Source: Chlamydiota bacterium
Lineage (GTDB): Bacteria; Auribacterota; Tritonobacteria; UBA1439
Direction of reading: 5' to 3'
Assembly (NCBI GenBank): GCA_012729785.1
Contig: JAAYCL010000044.1
Coordinates: forward strand, 1-64,000
DNA: 64,000 bases
Part shown: positions 43,964 to 52,189 of the stretch, one piece after another
Layout of the letters: the number at the start of each line of letters is the position of its first letter
Position numbering within the stretch: the first letter of the stretch is position 1
The notes under the pieces: model-generated
Seen by the model: the letters and a program-made list of their open reading frames with translations, nothing else
Database searches by the model: none
Told to the model about the DNA's origin: nothing
Translations under genes and position numbers: made by a program

Positions 43964-46264
43964 ATGAGCCACAGTATTGAAGTCAAGAATCTCCGGAAGA
44001 AGTACCGGGTCTACTTCGAGAAGCCGGCGCTCATCCGCAACATCCTCCCGTTCCTCGTCTCCCAGGGGAAGGCGCAGGAGTTTTGGGCGCTGGACGGCGT
44101 ATCCTTCTCGATGCAGAAGGGGGAGTGCGTGGGGATCATCGGCCCCAACGGCTCGGGGAAGAGCACCATCCTGAGCATCCTCGCGGGGGTCTCCGCGCCC
44201 ACGGAGGGCGAGGTCTCGATCAGCGGGAGGGTTTCCTCGCTCCTCTCGCTGGGAGCCGGGTTCAACTTCGAGCTCACCGGGCAGGAGAACGTCTACCTGA
44301 ACGGCGCCATCCTCGGCCTCTCGAAAACGCAGATCGACGCCATCTACGACGACATCGTGGCGTACGCCGACCTCGGGAGGTTCATGAACGCCAAGCTCTC
44401 GACCTACTCCTCGGGGATGAACATGCGCCTGGGCTTCGCCATCGCCGTGATGGTGCCGTTCGACGTCCTCTTGATGGACGAGATCCTCGCCGTCGGCGAC
44501 CTCTCCTTCCAGACGAAATGCTTCCGGACGATGCGGAAGTTCTGGGAGGACGAGGGAAAGACGGTCATCTTCGTCTCTCACGACCTCGTCAAGATCGAGG
44601 AGATCTGCTCGAGCGTCCTCTGGTTCGAGCACGGCAAAATCGAGGCGATGGGCGCGCCGGAGGAGGTCATCGAGGCGTACCGGGAGCGCTACCGTGAGAA
44701 GCTCGCGCTCGGCCCCGCGGTGAAGCGGCAGGCGCGCGCCGAGGTCCCGGTGCTCGTGACCGTGGACGCCGCGAGGGAGCTCCGGCGGATCCCGGAGACG
44801 ATCTTCGGAAGCAACGTCGACATCTTCAGCGACGGGTGCATCGTGTATGACGGGAAGCGGCGGCAGGCAAACCGGATGGCCCACGCATGGATCGCGCCGC
44901 TCGGTTTCACATTGTTCAGATACCCCGGGATGTTCCATGCGGACTATTTTCACTGGCGTGAGGCGGTCGGCGAGGAGCGCCTCCCGCAGGTGTGCGGCAC
45001 CTCCTCCTCGAAATCCACGCTGCCGCCCACCTTCGGCCCCGCGGAGTTCCTCGATATGTGCACCACGCTCGCCGCGGCGCCGATGGTCACGCTGAACGCG
45101 GGGACGGGCACAGCGGAGGAGGCGGCGGCATGGGTCTCGTGGATCCGGGAGCGTTACCGGGGGCCGCTCCACCTCGAAATCGGGCACGAGCTCTACTACG
45201 ACGAGTTCCATCCCCTCGGGGCCGACTTCCCCTGGACTCCCGCTCGCTACGCGGGAGCCGTGGAGGAGTTCTCGCGCGCCGTGCGGGCAGTGGACGGCGA
45301 GGCGAGGATCGGCGCGCAGTGCTGCATCGAGAACGGGGCGTTCACGCGTTACCGCGACCCCCGCTGGAACGAGGCGCTCCTCGCGCTCCCACCAGGAACG
45401 TTCGATTTCCTCTCTCTGCACCACGCCTCCCTCCCCATCCTGAACATCACCGGAGACTACCGCACCCCCGCCGACGCCGAGACCTACGGTACGCTTCTCG
45501 CAGCCCCGGCCTTCGTCGAGGCGAGCCTGGCGGCGCTGGCGGCGCAGGCGGCGCGCGCGGGCCGGGCCGGCATCCCCATCGCCCTGAGCGAGTACGGCTG
45601 CTTCTTCACGAGCGTGCCGAACATCGTCCACGGGACCCACGCGGTGCACGACCGCTGCTCCGACTCGGTGGAGTGGGGGAGGAACCACACGCTCGCCGCC
45701 GCCCTATACGAGGCAGGCGTCCTCCACGCCTGCCTCAGGCGGCCGGAGGTGCAGATCGCGGCGCGCATGACCCTCTTCCATACGCTCTTCTCCAGTGTGG
45801 CGGACTTGCGTCGCCAAGCCCGCCACCCGCAGTACCTCGTGCACGAACTTCTCGACAGATTCGCGGGCAAGACGCTGGTCCCCTCGCGGGTGGAGACGAA
45901 GCGGATCGCGACCCCGGCGCTGGGCTTCGTGCCGGCGCTGCGCGATCTCCCGATCTGCGAGGCGGTGGCGGTGAAGGATGCCGGAGGGGGAAAGATCGCC
46001 CTCTCCCTGATCAACCGCAGCCTGGACAGTCCCATCAGCGTCCGGCTCGACCTGAACGGCTTCGCGGCGCGCTTCTGCACCGTCAGGACCGTCTCCGCCG
46101 AGAGCCCGGAGTGCGACCACACCCTCCCCGGCCCCGGCCAGGTGGCGATGGGGCAGCAGACCTATCGCACGGAGGGGATGCGGGGAGGGGACGGGTTGCT
46201 GCGCTATCTCCTTCCGCGGCACTCGCTGAGCGTGATCTCCTTTTCCGACGAGGACTGGATCTGA
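43964..46264 (+). CDS. Wzt-like ABC ATPase fused to a GH51-like glycoside hydrolase module
   Basis: 766 aa, one frame. Residues 1-245 are the ATPase: Walker A GPNGSGKST, signature YSSGMNMRL, Walker B VLLMDEILAVGD, and HDLVKIEEI. After a short linker, residues 265-766 follow the alpha-L-arabinofuranosidase (GH51) plan: IPETIFGSNVDIFSDG, LFRYPGMFHADYFHWREAVG, EFLDMCTTLAAAP and LNAGTGTAEEAAAWVSW. The acid/base Glu is Glu409 but in EIGHEL rather than the usual GNE. The nucleophile is Glu543 in ALSEYG. A C-terminal beta-sandwich (ALSLINRSLDSPISVRLDL, LLPRHSLSVISFS) completes it. Normal Wzt proteins carry a small jelly roll here. It may read or trim the glycan during export. Confidence 0.85.
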   Translation: MSHSIEVKNLRKKYRVYFEKPALIRNILPFLVSQGKAQEFWALDGVSFSMQKGECVGIIGPNGSGKSTILSILAGVSAPTEGEVSISGRVSSLLSLGAGFNFELTGQENVYLNGAILGLSKTQIDAIYDDIVAYADLGRFMNAKLSTYSSGMNMRLGFAIAVMVPFDVLLMDEILAVGDLSFQTKCFRTMRKFWEDEGKTVIFVSHDLVKIEEICSSVLWFEHGKIEAMGAPEEVIEAYRERYREKLALGPAVKRQARAEVPVLVTVDAARELRRIPETIFGSNVDIFSDGCIVYDGKRRQANRMAHAWIAPLGFTLFRYPGMFHADYFHWREAVGEERLPQVCGTSSSKSTLPPTFGPAEFLDMCTTLAAAPMVTLNAGTGTAEEAAAWVSWIRERYRGPLHLEIGHELYYDEFHPLGADFPWTPARYAGAVEEFSRAVRAVDGEARIGAQCCIENGAFTRYRDPRWNEALLALPPGTFDFLSLHHASLPILNITGDYRTPADAETYGTLLAAPAFVEASLAALAAQAARAGRAGIPIALSEYGCFFTSVPNIVHGTHAVHDRCSDSVEWGRNHTLAAALYEAGVLHACLRRPEVQIAARMTLFHTLFSSVADLRRQARHPQYLVHELLDRFAGKTLVPSRVETKRIATPALGFVPALRDLPICEAVAVKDAGGGKIALSLINRSLDSPISVRLDLNGFAARFCTVRTVSAESPECDHTLPGPGQVAMGQQTYRTEGMRGGDGLLRYLLPRHSLSVISFSDEDWI

Positions 46265-46298
46265 TCCTTGCGGGCCGGAGCGGCGGCCCGCACCCCCC

Positions 46299-47516
46299 AT
46301 GGACCATCGCGACGAACATCGGCTCGCAGGGATAACCGGCGGGTCCCGCGCCCTCTGCGGGCCCGAACAGATCCATCTCGATCTCACCAACGCGTGCACA
46401 CTGCGCTGCCTCTGCTGCTGGCACCGCTCGCCGCTCCTTGCCGCAGGGGATATTCCCCCCCACTGGTCGCCGGACCACCGTCTCTCGTACGAGACGGCCC
46501 TCGGCGTCATCGAGGACGCGGCGGCGATGGGGGTTCGGCGGATCATATTCAGCGGCGGGGGCGACCCCCTCTGCCACCCCCGCACGATGGACCTGCTCCG
46601 GGCCGCGGCGGAGAGGGGGCTGGAGACCACCCTCATCACCAACCTCGTTGTCGCCGGGGCGGAGACGATCCGAACGCTTGTCGAGGCGCGCCTCGGCAGG
46701 CTGGCGGTGAGTCTGTGGGCCGGCGACGAAAAGACGTACGCCGTGATGCATCCGGGCGCGTCTTTCGGGACCTTCGGGAGGATCGTGGGGCTGCTCCGGG
46801 GCCTCGGGGCCCCCCTCCCTCCGGGACGCGGGCCGCAGCTCATCCTGACGCACGTGCTGTGCGCGCGCAACGCCGGGAATATCGAGGCGATGGTGCGCCT
46901 TGCCGTGGAGCTCGGCGCGGGCCAGATCTGGTTCCAGCCGACGGATGTGGAGACGCCGCGTCTGAAGCCGCTCCTGCTGGGCCGGGCGGAGATCGCGGCC
47001 GTCGTCGCGTCGCTCGAAAACTGCGCCGCACGGTTCCGCCCCCTCCTGCGGCCCGGGCAGGAGGGGCTTCTCGACTTCAGCCTGCTCCTCGGAAAGCTTT
47101 CCAACAGCAGGGCCCACGAAGGGGTCTTCCACTCCGACGTGATCGACACGATGCCCTGCTACATGGGTTGGTACGAGAGCCGGATACTCGCCAACGGCGA
47201 CGTGGTTCCGTGCTGCAAGGCGGACCGTCTTCCGCTCGGTTCTGTGCGCGAGCGGCGCTTCCGCGACATATGGTTCTCGCCTGCGTACGACGAGTTCCGG
47301 AGGCGGGCGCTGACCCTCTCCAAGTCGGACCCGTACTTCGCGAAGATCCGGTGCGGGAAGTTCTGCGACGACTGGTGGCTGAATGCCATCGTCCACCGGT
47401 CGTACCTCGGCAGCCGCGCGCGGCCCGGCGGGAGGGACCGGCGCGGGCCGGCCAAACGGATCCTCTCCGCGTTTCTCAAACTGGCGGGTCGGCGGGGCGG
47501 GGAGGGGGGGGCGTGA
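46299..47516 (+). CDS. Radical SAM/SPASM enzyme
   Basis: 405 aa. The N-terminal Fe-S motif is NACTLRCLCCWHRSP near residues 31-45, with GGGDPLCHP after it. The C-terminal SPASM region holds NGDVVPCCKADRLPLGSV and RCGKFCDDWW. SPASM enzymes modify peptides, proteins or sugars, and several act in glycan or lipid gene clusters. It starts 34 bases after the exporter ATPase and overlaps the next GT4 gene by four bases. A second SPASM enzyme is at 60403. Confidence 0.88.
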   Translation: MDHRDEHRLAGITGGSRALCGPEQIHLDLTNACTLRCLCCWHRSPLLAAGDIPPHWSPDHRLSYETALGVIEDAAAMGVRRIIFSGGGDPLCHPRTMDLLRAAAERGLETTLITNLVVAGAETIRTLVEARLGRLAVSLWAGDEKTYAVMHPGASFGTFGRIVGLLRGLGAPLPPGRGPQLILTHVLCARNAGNIEAMVRLAVELGAGQIWFQPTDVETPRLKPLLLGRAEIAAVVASLENCAARFRPLLRPGQEGLLDFSLLLGKLSNSRAHEGVFHSDVIDTMPCYMGWYESRILANGDVVPCCKADRLPLGSVRERRFRDIWFSPAYDEFRRRALTLSKSDPYFAKIRCGKFCDDWWLNAIVHRSYLGSRARPGGRDRRGPAKRILSAFLKLAGRRGGEGGA

Positions 47517-48658
47517 AGGTCGTCTTCATCGGGCTCAGCGGCTATGACCATCCGTACGTGCGGGTGCGCTGCCACAACTTCGCGAAGCTGCTCAGGGAAC
47601 GGGGGGTCGAGGCGGAGGTGCTCTCCTTCAAGGAGGCATTCTCCCCCTCGGTCGCGGACGACGGGATGCTCCGCCTCCGCGACCCGCAGAAGCTCGGGCA
47701 GACCCTGAGGGCGCTGTGCCGGCTGGCGGGGAAGCGGCGGGCGATCCTTTACGTTCAGAAGGCGCACTGGCATGCGGCGGCGCCGTTCATCCTCCGGAGG
47801 TTGCGGCTCAACCGGTTCGTCCTCGACTACGACGATTGGGATCTCGACCGGTCGCCGTTCTTCGACCGGAAGCGGATGAACCGGCTGCTGTTCGGGGCCG
47901 ACGGCGTGGAGCCGATCACGCGGCGGGTGGCCGCCGCGGCGGACGCGGTGGTGGCGTCCAGCGGGCCTCTCCTCGAGCTCATGCGGCGGTACAACCCCGC
48001 CGCGTTTCTCGTCCCGACCGGCGTCGACGAGAAGAGGTTCAGGAGGACGGGACCTCCCCCCGAAGGCCCCGTCACCGCGGTCTGGTGCGGGAAGGTATGG
48101 GGGCGAGTGATCTACGAGAACCTCCGTTTTTGCGTCGACTGCGTGCTCGATGCGCGGCGCGTCCATCCGTCCCTGCGGTTTGTCGTCGCCGGGGACGGCG
48201 CGTGGATGGGGAGGATCGAAGAGTATGTCCGGGAGCGGGGCGCGGGCGGTGTCGAGTTCGCCGGATGGATACACCCCGACCGGATGTCCGATTTCCTCTC
48301 GCGGGCGCACATAGGGCTCCTCCCGCTGGTCCCCGACGCCGAAAACTCCGATTGGATGCGGTGCAAGAGCCCGACAAAGCTTTTCGAGTACATGGCCATG
48401 GAGATCCCCACCGTGGCCAGCAGGTACGGGGAGGCGGTATCCATCGTCGCCGACGGGCAGGAGGCGTTCCTCGCCTCGGAGAGGGGGGAGTTCGCCGCGA
48501 AGCTGGCCGCGCTCGCCGGGGACGCGGGCCTCAGGCGAGCGATGGGCTCGCGGGCTCGGCGAAGGGTGGAGGAGAGATACTGCCATCGGGTGATGGGGGA
48601 CGCCCTGCTGGAGGCGGTCGAGTGCGCGGCCGGCCTCCGCGGTCGCCTCGGAGGCTGA
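47513..48658 (+). CDS. GT4-family glycosyltransferase
   Basis: 381 aa from a GTG overlapping the previous stop. GT-B features: VVFIGLSGYDHPYVRVRCHN, LDYDDWDLDRSPFF, VASSGPLLELMRRYNP and the sugar-donor site SPTKLFEYMAMEIPTVAS, which holds the second Glu of the EX7E motif. The unusual DDWD segment in the acceptor domain is seen in several GT4 relatives. It is cytosolic and probably adds a sugar to the glycan exported by the adjacent ABC system. Confidence 0.88.
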   Translation: MKVVFIGLSGYDHPYVRVRCHNFAKLLRERGVEAEVLSFKEAFSPSVADDGMLRLRDPQKLGQTLRALCRLAGKRRAILYVQKAHWHAAAPFILRRLRLNRFVLDYDDWDLDRSPFFDRKRMNRLLFGADGVEPITRRVAAAADAVVASSGPLLELMRRYNPAAFLVPTGVDEKRFRRTGPPPEGPVTAVWCGKVWGRVIYENLRFCVDCVLDARRVHPSLRFVVAGDGAWMGRIEEYVRERGAGGVEFAGWIHPDRMSDFLSRAHIGLLPLVPDAENSDWMRCKSPTKLFEYMAMEIPTVASRYGEAVSIVADGQEAFLASERGEFAAKLAALAGDAGLRRAMGSRARRRVEERYCHRVMGDALLEAVECAAGLRGRLGG

Positions 48659-48685
48659 AATGGCGGGACGGAAGCCGCGCGGGTG

Positions 48686-48694
48686 TGGTATCAT
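48686..48694 (+). promoter_or_regulatory. Extended -10 promoter
   Basis: TGG-TATCAT about 41 bases before the GTG at 48736, which has a GGGGGGCAGGA site. No -35 match. Confidence 0.45.
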
Positions 48695-48735
48695 CCGCTC
48701 GTGCATGGCGGCGGCCCGCGCAAGGGGGGGCAGGA

Positions 48736-50298
48736 GTGAAAAGTCCGCGTGAACATGACGCAGTCTCGCCGGGCGGCCGCGGAACCGCACTGACGCTCTG
48801 CATCTGTTGCCTGCTGGTCGCGTACGGAAGTTTCTTTATCCTGCTCGACTATCTCCAACCGTTTGCCGGCGTGTGGCGCAATCCGATCTCGGTGGAAACG
48901 CTCACCTTTGCGCAGACGGGGAAGAACCTCGCGCGAGGCAGAGGGTTCACCACCGAGTGGATCCTCCCCGCAGCCCTGCGCTACGCGCAATCCTTGGCGC
49001 GGGTGCCCGATCTGTATAATCCGCCACTTTACCCGGCCCTTCTCGGGGTCTTCTTTGCCGTGTTCGGCGTTCATTTCCACTCCATACTCCTCTGCACGGG
49101 GGTGTTGTTTCTGGCAACCGGGGTGTGCATCTATTTCTTCGCACGAGACGCATTCGGTCCCTATGCGGCGATAGCCGCGGCGGCACTCTTCCTCTCCAGC
49201 GCGCCGATGCGCTGGTACGTCATCAAGGGCGAGAACATAGCCCTGCTGGTGTTGTTAATGACGCTGCTGTTCTGGAAACTCTACAAAAGCCGGATGAGCG
49301 CCCCGCGGGACGCCATGCTGATCGGCGCGCTGGCCGGCATGTGCTATCTCACCGCGTACCCGTACTGGGTCCTGCTGCTTCCCCTCTGCGCCTCCTGCCT
49401 CGCCTCTTCCGGGGAGCGGAGGGGCGGGAACGTCCTTGCGTTGCTCGGCGGATTCTGCGCCGTCTCGGCGTGCTGGTGGCTCCGCAACGCCATCGTCACG
49501 GGGAATCCGTTCTTCACGCTCCGCCTGGGGGCCGGGATATACGGAAAGGCGTTCACATCCGCGCTCGAGTCGGTCCTCAAGAGCGTTGGGGACGTGCTCG
49601 CCCCGGGGGCCCGGATAAGAAACCTGCGATGGCAATCCGGCACCCTGGTCACGATGTACGGCAACTGGCTGATCGTTCTCCTCATCGCCGCCGCCTTTTG
49701 GAAATGCGATGACGCGCGGATGCAGTGGACGCGGCGGGTGCTGTACGTTTCCTGGGCGGCGATCTGGATCCTCGTGGGAAGCTGGACGTCTGTCATCGGT
49801 CCCCTGGCGGCCCTCCCGTTCCTGCCCCTCGCGTGTATCATCGTATCGGGTTTCATGTTCCGCATCGCGACTGCGGTAAACCTTCGGCGCGTTTCCATCT
49901 GTATCGCCATCACGGCGGCACTGGTCGTCGTCAACACCGCTCCCCTCCCGTTCTGGATCTACCAGGGGGCGGCGCCCTACGAATGGCCCGCCAGCGCCTA
50001 CCTCGACACGGTCCCGAAAGAAAAGGTCTTCTTCTCCGACATGGCGCTGCAAATCGCGTGGCTCAAGGACAGGCCGGCGGTCGAGATGCCGATGGATGCC
50101 GGGGAGTGCGCGAAGGTCGCCTCGATGGCTCCCGGTGGCGTGGCGGTGTACATGTCCCAGGACTTCGGCGACGAGTACGGGGCCTCCTCGGCCTTCTGGC
50201 TCGGGATCCACGCCGCGGCGCGAAACGGCGTTCTGAGCCGCACCTTGCCGGCGCGACGCGGGGAGTTGTTCGGGGACGGGGAATACCTCTTCTACTGA
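48736..50298 (+). CDS. GT39-like polytopic membrane protein
   Basis: 520 aa from a GTG. The order of helices and loops matches GT-C enzymes: a first loop GRGFTTEWILPAALRYAQ, then LYNPPLYPALLGVFFAVFG, about ten helices to residue 420 and a soluble tail (YLDTVPKEKVFFSDM). The usual Asp-Glu pair of the first loop is not evident (ISVETLTFA occurs there), so catalytic competence is uncertain. Its DNA is visibly less GC-rich than the genes before it. The next gene begins 31 bases downstream. Confidence 0.72.
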   Translation: MKSPREHDAVSPGGRGTALTLCICCLLVAYGSFFILLDYLQPFAGVWRNPISVETLTFAQTGKNLARGRGFTTEWILPAALRYAQSLARVPDLYNPPLYPALLGVFFAVFGVHFHSILLCTGVLFLATGVCIYFFARDAFGPYAAIAAAALFLSSAPMRWYVIKGENIALLVLLMTLLFWKLYKSRMSAPRDAMLIGALAGMCYLTAYPYWVLLLPLCASCLASSGERRGGNVLALLGGFCAVSACWWLRNAIVTGNPFFTLRLGAGIYGKAFTSALESVLKSVGDVLAPGARIRNLRWQSGTLVTMYGNWLIVLLIAAAFWKCDDARMQWTRRVLYVSWAAIWILVGSWTSVIGPLAALPFLPLACIIVSGFMFRIATAVNLRRVSICIAITAALVVVNTAPLPFWIYQGAAPYEWPASAYLDTVPKEKVFFSDMALQIAWLKDRPAVEMPMDAGECAKVASMAPGGVAVYMSQDFGDEYGASSAFWLGIHAAARNGVLSRTLPARRGELFGDGEYLFY

Positions 50299-50329
50299 GG
50301 GGCGTCAATTCCACTCCGTCTTTGTGAGC

Positions 50330-50947
50330 ATGTCGCCTTCGATACGGCTTTGCAGGGTCTACCTTTCGCTGCTGCTGTGCATCGGCGCCGCCTTCGCGTT
50401 CGTGAACGCGGCCGGCTACGCGGCGAGACGCTATTGGATCCCTTCCCGCGTCAGATTCGCCGTGATCGAGGATTTCCTCTTCTCCATCAAGGCGGGGGAT
50501 GCCGGGCACGCCATCGAGCTTCTGTCTCCCGAGACGACCGTCGTGACGGACGAGGAGGGGGAGATCATCGGGCTTGCCGAGGGGGACTATTTTTGCTCCC
50601 TTCGCGAGCTCGCCCGCTGCGCCATCGATGATGAGTATCCAGAGGGGCAGATGTTGAGAAATGGCGCTTTCCTGAAGGTGATCAGCCGCCGCGCGGTCTC
50701 CCTCGTCTCCGCCGATACGCCCTTCCCGTGGAACGGGACAGAGTACCTGCGCAGGAGCCGCCGGGAGAAGATCCACACGGTGACCGCCCATCTGCGCGAG
50801 AAGATCGGCGACGACAGGAGCTGGATATTCGGCCTCACCGAGCTCGAACGGCTCACGAAGGCGCGCCTGATTCCTGAAAGGATGCCCCCCCCCGTGGAGA
50901 GGGCGCGCGTGCTTTCAGGGATCGAAAGACAGATGGCGCATGACTGA
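50330..50947 (+). CDS. Unknown membrane-anchored protein
   Basis: 205 residues from the ATG at 50330 (a GTG six bases before is possible). One helix at about residues 10-30 anchors it; the rest is a soluble, probably extracytoplasmic domain with FLFSIKAGDAGHAIELLSPE, reminiscent of an NTF2-like or lipoprotein-type fold, but I recognise no family. It sits between a GT39-like gene and an SGNH hydrolase gene that overlaps its end by eight bases, which suggests a joint role in glycan modification. Function is unknown. Confidence 0.65.
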   Translation: MSPSIRLCRVYLSLLLCIGAAFAFVNAAGYAARRYWIPSRVRFAVIEDFLFSIKAGDAGHAIELLSPETTVVTDEEGEIIGLAEGDYFCSLRELARCAIDDEYPEGQMLRNGAFLKVISRRAVSLVSADTPFPWNGTEYLRRSRREKIHTVTAHLREKIGDDRSWIFGLTELERLTKARLIPERMPPPVERARVLSGIERQMAHD

Positions 50948-52058
50948 ACCGGAGAAGAGCGGTATTCCCACCCTCCACAAGTTTCTCATCGCAGCCCTGG
51001 TCTGTATCGCCGCCTTTGGCCTGCTGGAGAACGTCGCGCGTTTCTGCGAGGTCGAGGTGTACGACCCCTACTCCCTGAAACAGCAGTTCGCGGGGGACAG
51101 CGGGCACGGCGATTTTCTCGACCTCCATAGCAAGTTTATACGCGACCCGGATCTGTTCTGGAAGATCAGGCCGCATTTCGGCCCCCTCTCCTACAACCAT
51201 ATCTCGGCCACGATGTACACGGAGACCACGAATTCGCGCGGTTTCCGCGGGAGCGAGGAATACGGTTCGAAGCCGGACGGCGTCTATAGGATCGTCTGCC
51301 TGGGGGATTCATGGACCTACGGGGTTATGGTCAACGACCATGAGACGTATCCGGCGCAGCTCTGCCAAGTGCTCAACGCCGAGTCGTCCCCTCGCCGCTT
51401 CGAGGTGCTGAATCTCGGATGCGTTGGCTACAGCTCGTACCAGGGGAAGGTACTGCTCGCCAAGTACATCCGGCAGCTCGCCCCCGACCTGGTTACGATA
51501 TGCTTCGGCGGCAATGACGCGAGACGGTCGAGGCTCTTTTCCGACAGGGAGCAGCCCCGGATAGGGGAATGGGTCATCCTTGTCCAGTCCATGCTCGGCA
51601 AGAGTCGGTTCTATCAAGTTTTCAGGAACCAACTTCTTGGGATAAAGAAAAGGGCGTCGTTGGGACGGGAGGGCGCCGCGCCGATTCAAGAGTGGCCGCA
51701 GCGGGTTTCCCCGGACGACTACGAGGCGAACATGAGGGAGATCATCTCCCTCGCGCGGCAGAACAACTGCGCGGTTGTCTTCCTCTTCTATCTCGGGACA
51801 TGCCCCTGCAGGGACAGGCTCGAGAAACTCTCCGCGGAGACGGGTATTCCCCTTGTGGATGTCAACGAGATCCTGTGCAAGAACCCCGACTACGCGGTTA
51901 AGGATCTCTCGATCGATTACCCCCGGGATACCCACCCGAACGCGAGGGGATATTCGCTGATCGCCCGAAAACTGGAGGAGGTGGTGCGCGAGGTGGCCGA
52001 CGGGAACCCCTACCCGGCTGCCCCCGCGCCGCCCCCCGAGAACAATCGCCGCCGCTGA
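50940..52058 (+). CDS. Membrane-anchored SGNH/GDSL hydrolase
   Basis: 372 aa with one N-terminal helix (about residues 13-30) and an extracytoplasmic catalytic domain. The SGNH blocks are all visible: CLGDSWTYG (Ser), GCVGYSS (Gly), FGGNDAR (Asn) and DTHPNARG (Asp/His). Such enzymes deacetylate or acylate sugars, as in the AlgX/PatB group. It overlaps the preceding unknown gene by eight bases (ATGACTGA) and lies in the membrane glycosyltransferase block, so an acyl group on an exported glycan is the likely target. Confidence 0.87.
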   Translation: MTEPEKSGIPTLHKFLIAALVCIAAFGLLENVARFCEVEVYDPYSLKQQFAGDSGHGDFLDLHSKFIRDPDLFWKIRPHFGPLSYNHISATMYTETTNSRGFRGSEEYGSKPDGVYRIVCLGDSWTYGVMVNDHETYPAQLCQVLNAESSPRRFEVLNLGCVGYSSYQGKVLLAKYIRQLAPDLVTICFGGNDARRSRLFSDREQPRIGEWVILVQSMLGKSRFYQVFRNQLLGIKKRASLGREGAAPIQEWPQRVSPDDYEANMREIISLARQNNCAVVFLFYLGTCPCRDRLEKLSAETGIPLVDVNEILCKNPDYAVKDLSIDYPRDTHPNARGYSLIARKLEEVVREVADGNPYPAAPAPPPENNRRR

Positions 52059-52142
52059 TCCCTCGGGTGTGCGCTCACCCGCCTTGCGGGAGGGGCCTGT
52101 CGGGAGGCTACACCGGGAGCGCGTGCATCGCTGCATCGCTGG

Positions 52143-52151
52143 TGGTATACT
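52143..52151 (+). promoter_or_regulatory. Extended -10 promoter
   Basis: TGG-TATACT, about 38 bases before the GTG at 52190, which has GGGAGAAGG as ribosome binding site. No -35 match. Confidence 0.5.
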
Positions 52152-52189
52152 CGCGCGGATCAGGACCGCCCCATCGGGAGAAGGCATCC

